A DNA stretch of 55,258 nt from CALMEH01 sp964548225 (GTDB lineage: Bacteria; Acidobacteriota; Blastocatellia; Pyrinomonadales; Pyrinomonadaceae), in assembly GCA_964548225.1 (NCBI GenBank), contig CAZJQP010000024.1, positions 1-55,258 on the forward strand. Reading direction: 5' to 3'. The notes beneath the pieces were generated by a model, which was not told where the DNA came from, did not search any database, and worked only from the letters and a program-made list of their open reading frames with translations. This document shows, in pieces, positions 49,884 to 55,258 of the stretch (position 1 is the stretch's first letter; every line of letters starts with the position of its first letter). The position numbers and the translations under genes were made by a program.

Positions 49884-50720
49884 ATGAAAATCTTTTTATT
49901 AACGGCTTTTGCGTTGGTTTGTTTTGCTTTTAATTCTATTCTATGTCGGCTTGCGCTGAATGAAAACGAGATTGATGCGGCGAGTTTTACCGTCATTCGC
50001 CTTGTTTCGGGGGCATTGGTTCTATTGCCCGTCTTCCTAAAATCTATCGGCGAAAAACTCAAATTAGAACTGCGCGGAAATTGGTTTTCCGCGTTTTTTC
50101 TTTTTGCTTATGCCGCCTGTTTTTCGTTTGCTTATATCAATCTGACAACCGCGACAGGCGCGTTAATTTTGTTCGGCTCAGTGCAAATAACGATGATTGT
50201 TTTCGCGCTTTTGAATGGTGAAAGACCTTCATTTTTTGAATGGCTCGGTTTGATTTTCGCGCTGGGCGGGCTTGTTTATCTCGTCTTTCCGGGTTTGTCC
50301 GCACCGCCGATTTTCAGTTCTATTCTGATGTGTTTTGCCGGAATTGCTTGGGGATTTTACACTCTGCGAGGCAAAGGAAGCGGTAATCCACTTGCCGATA
50401 CGAGCGGTAATTTCATCCGTGCCGTGCCGATGGTTTTAATCGTTTCAATTCCCTTTTTCTCACAAATTCATCTTTCAACAAAAGGAATTTTACTCGCAAT
50501 TTTATCAGGCGCAATGGCTTCGGGTTTAGGTTATTCGGTTTGGTATGCCGCATTGAAATTTCACACCGCGACACGCGCCGCGATTTTACAACTTTCCGTT
50601 CCGATTATTGCCGCAATCGGCGGGATTTTGTTTTTATCTGAAAACATCACGCTTCGATTATTGGTTGCCACGGCTTTAATTTTGGGCGGAATCTTTTTGA
50701 AAGTGAGAGGTGAGAAATGA
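49884..50720 (+). CDS. EamA/DMT-superfamily transporter
   Basis: 278 residues with ten hydrophobic helices in two five-helix EamA repeats: the first from FLLTAFALVCFAFNSILCRLAL to VYLVFPGL, the second from SSILMCFAGIAWGFYTLRG to ATALILGGIFLKV. The end of the second repeat (SVPIIAAIGGILFLSENITLRLLVATALILGGI) is the most typical block. Members export amino acids, nucleosides or other metabolites; the substrate is unknown. It overlaps the heptamer hairpin after it. Confidence 0.88.
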   Translation: MKIFLLTAFALVCFAFNSILCRLALNENEIDAASFTVIRLVSGALVLLPVFLKSIGEKLKLELRGNWFSAFFLFAYAACFSFAYINLTTATGALILFGSVQITMIVFALLNGERPSFFEWLGLIFALGGLVYLVFPGLSAPPIFSSILMCFAGIAWGFYTLRGKGSGNPLADTSGNFIRAVPMVLIVSIPFFSQIHLSTKGILLAILSGAMASGLGYSVWYAALKFHTATRAAILQLSVPIIAAIGGILFLSENITLRLLVATALILGGIFLKVRGEK

Positions 50721-50781
50721 AAAGTAAGCATTATCCAGCAATTCTCATTTCTCATTTCTCATTTCTGATTTCTCACCTTTA
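50703..50781. repeat. TCTCATT heptamer hairpin between convergent genes
   Basis: GTGAGAGGTGAGAAATG on the left faces four TCTCATT-like units and TTTCTCACC on the right. It covers the stop codons of both the EamA gene and the metallopeptidase gene and probably terminates both. Confidence 0.7.
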
Positions 50782-51444
50782 ATTTGTTTCCGTGCAATCG
50801 GCATATTCGTTTTTTGTGCAAGTGAAAAGATGCGGCGCAACTTCTTGGGTTTGTTTGCGGACACTGCGCCAAACAATGGAACTCGCATATTTATCTTTTG
50901 TCCAACCGAGTTTTTGGCGATTTTTCCAAACAAATTCGTAAGCCTCCGGTTCGTCTGCACCCTTTAAATGCTGGGCTTCGTGCAGAAGAATCGCGGCGCG
51001 TTCGGTGTCGTCAATCGGATATTGAAAAAAATCGGGATAAACCGTCATAATTTCAACCGGAAAATTTGTTGCGGCAAATGCGCCTTCTTTTTCGACGGAA
51101 GCATTCAGCCAATGGTCATTAGCACGAAAAGCAGTCAAATAGTTCAGCAAAAAAACTTCCTTTTCAAAACCTTTTTCTTCCAAAACTTTTATCGCGTCTT
51201 TGACTTTTGTTTTTTCGTTGAAATCAAGTCGTTTTGCCGTAAAAAGCAACGAAAGATAAAACCCCAAAATCGTCAAAAGGCAAACTGTCAGGCAAACTCC
51301 CGCTCGTTTAAGAATTTTGTATATCAGAAGTGTTTCCGGCTTTTCGATCTCCGATGAAACTTCGGTTAAATCAGCTTCGCAACGCACGCAAGTTTCCGCT
51401 CGTGAGAAATTTACAAGTTTGCATTCGGGGCATTTCTTGTTCAT
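50779..51444 (-). CDS. Zinc-ribbon membrane protein with HEAQH metallopeptidase motif
   Basis: 221 residues. An N-terminal zinc ribbon (C5, C8, C19, C22) is followed by a linker and one helix at about 49-69 (GVCLTVCLLTILGFYLSLLFTA). The periplasmic or cytosolic domain contains ILLHEAQHLKGADEPEAYEFVWKNR: H155-E156-H159 with a downstream Glu near 165-170, which is a gluzincin-like HExxH layout. No family recognised beyond this. ATG 51444 was preferred because it makes the ribbon start at residue 2-3. The gene stands alone, convergent with the EamA gene. Confidence 0.7.
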   Translation of the reverse strand: MNKKCPECKLVNFSRAETCVRCEADLTEVSSEIEKPETLLIYKILKRAGVCLTVCLLTILGFYLSLLFTAKRLDFNEKTKVKDAIKVLEEKGFEKEVFLLNYLTAFRANDHWLNASVEKEGAFAATNFPVEIMTVYPDFFQYPIDDTERAAILLHEAQHLKGADEPEAYEFVWKNRQKLGWTKDKYASSIVWRSVRKQTQEVAPHLFTCTKNEYADCTETN

Positions 51445-51645
51445 AAAAAAATCCGGAAAGGCAATCGGCAACGGTTTGAATTTAGCAAACCGCTAACTTT
51501 TAAAAACATATAATTGCGCCAATTTCCACAAATTTAAAGCGTAATAAACCTAATCGCAAATTGCTGCATCAAAGTTTTCAAGTTGCATAAAACTATAATT
51601 CAAGATTAAGATTTCCATTTGGTCTTATTTACACAGGAGAAGATA

Positions 51646-52689
51646 ATGAAGTTTTTTAAATCCCCGGTTTTAATAATCGCATTTTTATTTTTGATGAATT
51701 TTTCCGCCGCCGCGCAGGAAACCGATTTGAAGGTTGTTGATGAAGTCGTCGCGCAAGTCAACGATAATGTCATCACGCTTTCGAGCGTTAAGCGTTATTC
51801 TCAAGTTTTTGTCGAAACTTTGGTTAAGGAAGGAAAGACGAAAGAAGAAGCGCAATCTACGGTTGACAGCAAAATGGGCGAACTGATTGCCAATCTCGTC
51901 AATGAAGAATTGATAATGCAAAAAGGCAAAGAAATCGGCATTGATGCTGATGTTGATGCCGAAATCAATCAGCGTTTTCTGCAAATGATGAAGGAAAACA
52001 ATATGCGTTCGCTCGAAAAACTCTTTGAAGCGATGAGAACCGAAGGAATTGATCCCGATCAAGTCCGCGAAGAATGGCGCAAACAGTTGACCAGAGATTT
52101 TGTGATGCAGAGAGACGTTTTTTCCAAAATTTATTGGGGCTGGACGGCAAAGGAAATCAAGGATTATTACGAAAAAAACAAAGCGAAATTTACCAAACCC
52201 GAAACTGTTACGATTAGCGAAATTTTTCTGAATCTTGCCGGGCGCGATATTGAGCAATTGCGCGAAAAAGCCAAGAAAATCGTTGAACAGCTTCGCGCCG
52301 GTGCGGATTTTGAAAAATTAGCGGTTGAAAATTCCGACCGTCAAGACGTTCAAACTACCAAAGGCAAAGTCGGCGTTTTGAAAATTGGCGAATTAACCGA
52401 AGTTTTTGCAAAACCGCTGAAAGATGTAAAAATTGGTGGCGTAACCGATCCGATTGAAATAGCTGAAGGAATTGAAATCTTGCGTGTTGACGACCGTTCG
52501 GCGGCAAGCAGCGAATCGGTTTTCGACGAAACAGAAGTTCGTCGTGCAATGACCGGCGAAAAATATCCCGACGAAAGTAAAAAATATTACGCCAAGCTCC
52601 GCGAAGAATCTTACATCAAAATTAACGAAGCCTATCGCCCACTCGTTGCCCCGCTTCTCTTTTCCGAAGAGCGCAAAACCGACAAGTAA
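51646..52689 (+). CDS. surA: SurA-like periplasmic peptidyl-prolyl isomerase/chaperone
   Basis: 347 residues. Signal peptide ends near SAAAQE (residue 24). The SurA N-terminal chaperone domain follows (30-180: VVDEVVAQVNDNVITLSSVKRY, IANLVNEELIMQKGKEIGID). A single parvulin domain spans about 185-285 (VTISEIFLNLAGRD, LRAGADFEKLAVENSDR, GKVGVLKIGELTEVFAKPLKDVKIGGVTDPIEIAEGIEILRV), and a short C-terminal helix ends the protein. E. coli SurA has two parvulin domains; the one-domain form is usual in Acidobacteria. It assists folding of outer-membrane barrels such as the TonB receptor in this window. ATG 51646 with AGGAGA is used instead of the earlier start. Confidence 0.88.
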   Translation: MKFFKSPVLIIAFLFLMNFSAAAQETDLKVVDEVVAQVNDNVITLSSVKRYSQVFVETLVKEGKTKEEAQSTVDSKMGELIANLVNEELIMQKGKEIGIDADVDAEINQRFLQMMKENNMRSLEKLFEAMRTEGIDPDQVREEWRKQLTRDFVMQRDVFSKIYWGWTAKEIKDYYEKNKAKFTKPETVTISEIFLNLAGRDIEQLREKAKKIVEQLRAGADFEKLAVENSDRQDVQTTKGKVGVLKIGELTEVFAKPLKDVKIGGVTDPIEIAEGIEILRVDDRSAASSESVFDETEVRRAMTGEKYPDESKKYYAKLREESYIKINEAYRPLVAPLLFSEERKTDK

Positions 52690-52692
52690 TTT

Positions 52693-52756
52693 AAATGAGA
52701 AATGAGAAATGAGAAATGAGAAGTTAATTTTATTCTCATTTCTCATTTCTCATTTT
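52693..52756. repeat. ATGAGAA/TTCTCAT heptamer hairpin
   Basis: Four ATGAGAA units face three TTCTCAT units across an 11-base loop. Cleanest example of the family in this window. Between surA and the S4 gene, so a likely terminator or processing site. Confidence 0.8.
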
Positions 52757-52769
52757 ACACATAAAAAAA

Positions 52770-53048
52770 GTGAGACTCGACCTATTTCTAAAATCCAGCC
52801 GCATCATTTTGCGCCGAAGTTTGGCGCAAAAATTTTGCGATGCAAATCTCGTCAAAGTTAATAATCAAACGGCGAAATCTTCAAAAGAAATCAAAATCGG
52901 CGACGAAATTGAAATAAAACGCGGAAATCGGCTGACAAAAGTCAGAGTTTCAGAAATCCCGAAAACCAAACAAGTTTCACGAACAGATGCCGAAACTCTT
53001 TACAAAATCATTTCCGAAGAGACCTTGGCGGACGAAATTTTCGGGTAA
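52770..53048 (+). CDS. S4-domain RNA-binding protein (Hsp15/RqcP-like)
   Basis: 92 residues, GTG start. The S4 domain fills residues 1-60: MRLDLFLKSSRIILRRSLAQKFCDANLVKVNNQTAKSSKEIKIGDEIEI, with the RxxA/GxVxVN core. The C-terminal 30 residues are variable. Size and layout match Hsp15/RqcP (YabO), which bind 50S ribosomes carrying peptidyl-tRNA (family knowledge); a specific orthology is not proven. No SD is obvious. Confidence 0.8.
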   Translation: MRLDLFLKSSRIILRRSLAQKFCDANLVKVNNQTAKSSKEIKIGDEIEIKRGNRLTKVRVSEIPKTKQVSRTDAETLYKIISEETLADEIFG

Positions 53049-53185
53049 ATTTTCATTTAGCAGGAAATTATCAGAATAGTGAGCGGTAGCAAACTGTTAA
53101 TGAAACTGCGTTCCGAAATCAACGGCTTTATACATTTTGACTAACCGTGCAGGTTGTTCCGACAAGAAAAAAATTGCTAAAATTT

Positions 53186-53542
53186 ATGATTATGTCGGAA
53201 GAATCTGCAAATTTGCGTTTTAAGGGAACGGTTGATCATTTAGCGGTGAAATGCGCTGATTTGAGCGCGTCGGTTGAGGAATACAAACGACTCGGTTTTA
53301 CGGTCGAAACTGTTTTTGAAGATTGGGCAATGATGCGCGACGCAAACGGTTTCGGCATTGCGCTTTTGCCGCCAGAATCGAAACATCCGCCGCATATCGG
53401 CTTAAAAGTCGAAACGATGGCGGAACTCGAAGCCGCCGCAAAAAAAGAAAATCGCCCGATAAAACCGCACCGCGACGGCACTTCATCGTTCTACACCAAA
53501 GGCATTGACGGCAACATCGTCGAATTGATTTATTATCCTTAA
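53186..53542 (+). CDS. VOC-family (glyoxalase-like) protein
   Basis: 118 residues from the ATG at 53186 (ATG 53192 is equally possible); the upstream GTG frame at 53147 has no support. It has the VOC metal-binding pattern: VDHLAVKCADLSASVEEYKRLGF (His), HIGLKVETMAELEAAAK (His), and IDGNIVELIYYP (Glu). One beta-alpha-beta-beta-beta pair is visible, as usual for single-module VOC proteins that dimerise. The substrate is unknown. Confidence 0.82.
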   Translation: MIMSEESANLRFKGTVDHLAVKCADLSASVEEYKRLGFTVETVFEDWAMMRDANGFGIALLPPESKHPPHIGLKVETMAELEAAAKKENRPIKPHRDGTSSFYTKGIDGNIVELIYYP

Positions 53543-53559
53543 TATTTCGGAAAGCGCGT

Positions 53560-53592
53560 TTAGAGTTCAAACTGAAGTTTGAACTCTAAACA
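53560..53592. terminator. Hairpin shared by convergent genes
   Basis: TTTAGAGTTCAAACT pairs with AGTTTGAACTCTAAA. The right arm includes the trpS stop codon, so one hairpin ends both transcripts. Confidence 0.75.
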
Positions 53593-54575
53593 GATGCACC
53601 AACGATGCCCATTTTCGCATAAACATCGCGCAGAGTTTCACGCGCTACGGCTCGCGCTTTTTCCGCGCCGTCTTTTAAGATTTTGTTGAGCGTTTCATCG
53701 TCAAATTCTTTAACTTTTTCTTGAAAAGGTTTTAAGAATTCGATAACCGCTTCGGCAAGTTCGGTTTTGAAATGTCCGTAACCTTTGCCGACGAAGTTTG
53801 CCTCGCATTCTTCGGCAGATTTATTCGTCATTAATTGATAAATCGTCAGCAAATTATTGATAGCGGGGCGCGATTCGTCAAATTTTATTTCGCTGCCCGA
53901 ATCGGTTACGGCTTTTTTAAATTTCTTCAAAATCGTGTCGGCATCATCAAGCAAAAATATTGAGCCGTTCACGTTTTCGTCCGATTTCGACATCTTTTTC
54001 GATGTATCTTGAAGCGATAAAATATTTGCGCCGACGGGCGGAATAAACGGCTCAGGCACAACGAAAGTTTCGCCGAAGTCGCGGTTAAATCTTTCCGCCA
54101 AATCCCGCGACAATTCGAGATGTTGTTTCTGGTCTTTGCCAACGGGAACAAGGTCGGTTTGATAAAGCAAAATATCCGCCGCCATCAAAATCGGATATGT
54201 AAAAAGTCCGACTCCGGCGCGTTCCGAATTTCCTTTCCCTTTGTCTTTAAATTGCGTCATTCGCTCCAATTCGCCCATTCGCGCAATGGTTGAAAGAACC
54301 CACGAGAGTTCGGCGTGTTCCGAAACGTCCGATTGAATAAAAATCGTCGAAATGTCGGGATTCACGCCCGAAGCGAGATAAATCCGCGCTAAATCCAAAG
54401 TCTTTTGCTTCAAAACCGCCGGATTTTGCGGCAAAGTTATCGCGTGAAGATTAACGATGCAGTAAAAACTTTCGTATTCATCTTGAAGTGCAACCCAATT
54501 TTTTAACGCGCCCAAATAATTGCCGATGTGTAAGTTTCCCGTCGGTTGTGCGCCGCTGAAGATTCGTTTTTTCAT
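53586..54575 (-). CDS. trpS: Tryptophanyl-tRNA synthetase
   Basis: 329 residues, class I. HIGH-like box in GAQPTGNLHIGNYLGALKNW (near 15-20), KMSKS in DTSKKMSKSDENVNGSI (near 195), plus the tryptophan pocket region MAADILLYQTDLVPVGKDQKQHLELSRDLAERFN. Full length for bacterial TrpRS. It charges tRNA-Trp. It is preceded 3 bases away by the site-2 protease gene on the same strand, a frequent pairing. Confidence 0.95.
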   Translation of the reverse strand: MKKRIFSGAQPTGNLHIGNYLGALKNWVALQDEYESFYCIVNLHAITLPQNPAVLKQKTLDLARIYLASGVNPDISTIFIQSDVSEHAELSWVLSTIARMGELERMTQFKDKGKGNSERAGVGLFTYPILMAADILLYQTDLVPVGKDQKQHLELSRDLAERFNRDFGETFVVPEPFIPPVGANILSLQDTSKKMSKSDENVNGSIFLLDDADTILKKFKKAVTDSGSEIKFDESRPAINNLLTIYQLMTNKSAEECEANFVGKGYGHFKTELAEAVIEFLKPFQEKVKEFDDETLNKILKDGAEKARAVARETLRDVYAKMGIVGASV

Positions 54576-54578
54576 TCT

Positions 54579-55253
54579 CTAAAAAAGTAAATATAAAATA
54601 AAATTAGTAATCGGTCTGGTCAAAAAGCTGACGACACCGACTTGGATTAGCACGATTAAAATCAAAAATCCGTAAGTCTCCAATAATTCGATAATCGGTT
54701 CAAACGAACGCGGCAGAAATGATTGCAAAGCCTTGCTGCCATCAAGCGGCGGAAACGGCAACAGGTTGAAAACCGCCAAACCGACGTTCATAATTATCGT
54801 CATCACAAGCAAAGTCCAAAGCGGTGCGGTGATGCCCGTAACAATGTTTTCGCGTGTAAAAACGCCGTAAGCAATCAAAACCTTCAAAATAATGCTGACC
54901 GAAATCGCAATTATCAAATTAACCGCAATTCCGGCAAGCGAAACGCAAATATTCGCCAAATCTTTCTTGCGCCATTTCAACGGATTTACCGGAGTCGGTT
55001 TGCCCCAAGCAATCAGCGGAATATTTCCGGCGGCGTTCATATATCCGACCAGAAAACCGATAATCGGCAGAAGCAAAGTGCCAATCGGGTCAATGTGCGG
55101 AATCGGATTGAGCGTTACGCGACCGAGATTGTAAGCCGTATCGTCTTCAAATTTCCAAGATGTCCAGGCGTGTGCGGCTTCGTGCGCCGAAACCGCAAAA
55201 ATCCAGACGACCATATAAATTATTAATTTTGAAATAAAATCTACAATATCCAT
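54579..55253 (-). CDS. Site-2 protease family (M50) membrane metalloprotease
   Basis: 224 residues. The first helix holds the zinc motif HEAAH (H24, E25, H28) in FAVSAHEAAHAWTSWKFEDD; a later helix has the partner motif NLLPFPPLDGSKAL. About five hydrophobic segments. This is the small Rip-like M50 layout, which cleaves proteins within the membrane; substrates are unknown. The ATG at 55253 is chosen; a TTG at 55254 is next to it and the window ends at 55258, so a longer start cannot be excluded. It lies 3 bases ahead of trpS and is probably co-transcribed. Confidence 0.88.
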   Translation of the reverse strand: MDIVDFISKLIIYMVVWIFAVSAHEAAHAWTSWKFEDDTAYNLGRVTLNPIPHIDPIGTLLLPIIGFLVGYMNAAGNIPLIAWGKPTPVNPLKWRKKDLANICVSLAGIAVNLIIAISVSIILKVLIAYGVFTRENIVTGITAPLWTLLVMTIIMNVGLAVFNLLPFPPLDGSKALQSFLPRSFEPIIELLETYGFLILIVLIQVGVVSFLTRPITNFILYLLF

Positions 55254-55258
55254 CAATC

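Overview
The window looks like a stretch of chromosome from a Gram-negative, AT-leaning bacterium, most likely an acidobacterium of the Blastocatellia/Pyrinomonadaceae type. That placement is inferred from gene content: a 1,228-residue Oar-like TonB-dependent receptor with an N-terminal carboxypeptidase-regulatory domain, a DUF5916/CBM9 outer-membrane protein, DUF4097 and BNR/PKD secreted proteins, SurA, RraB and exact sigma-54 promoters. No rRNA or other phylogenetic marker is present to prove it.

Layout. 1-7.5 kb: an IS4 transposase remnant, a MITE-like palindrome, a cystathionine gamma-synthase/lyase, a PP2C phosphatase, the TonB receptor and a convergent NfeD protein. 7.6-24.8 kb: an integrative island of about 17 kb in a tRNA-Leu(TAA) gene. 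It is bounded by an exact 58-bp repeat of the tRNA 3' part, and both ends carry the same 25-bp double-site motif next to the repeat. 24.9-38.9 kb: a TPR lipoprotein, two secreted proteins behind sigma-54 promoters, a DUF5916 protein, a DUF4097 protein, a PHP/glycosyltransferase cluster, an FtsX-type permease and two overlapping tiny genes. 39-55 kb: Mfd, lysyl-tRNA synthetase, a 21-bp minisatellite, a giant secreted BNR/PKD protein, RraB, an EamA transporter, a small metallopeptidase, SurA, an S4 protein, a VOC protein, TrpS and a site-2 protease.

The island has two halves. The leftward half (7.8-14.6 kb) is a satellite-like mobility and replication module: tyrosine integrase, SWIM protein, two excisionase-like HTH proteins, a terminase-small-like HTH protein, a prim-pol/DUF3987 primase-helicase and unknown proteins. 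No capsid, portal or conjugation genes are seen. The rightward half (14.7-24.4 kb) is a defence load: a type III-like restriction-modification operon with three uncharacterised passengers (95 aa, a 255-aa three-helix membrane protein, 163 aa), then an AbiE-type type IV toxin-antitoxin pair with its own palindromic promoter. The toxin-antitoxin block sits between what look like the first and last pieces of one broken AlbA_2/HATPase-like gene, so it seems to be a nested insertion.

Repeats are the other theme. Many genes end in long hairpins whose arms are tandem 7-mers. Three kinds of dispersed repeat, including one such hairpin, lie in frame inside mfd. One of them is shared (33 of 36 bases) with a 127-bp palindrome in the island.
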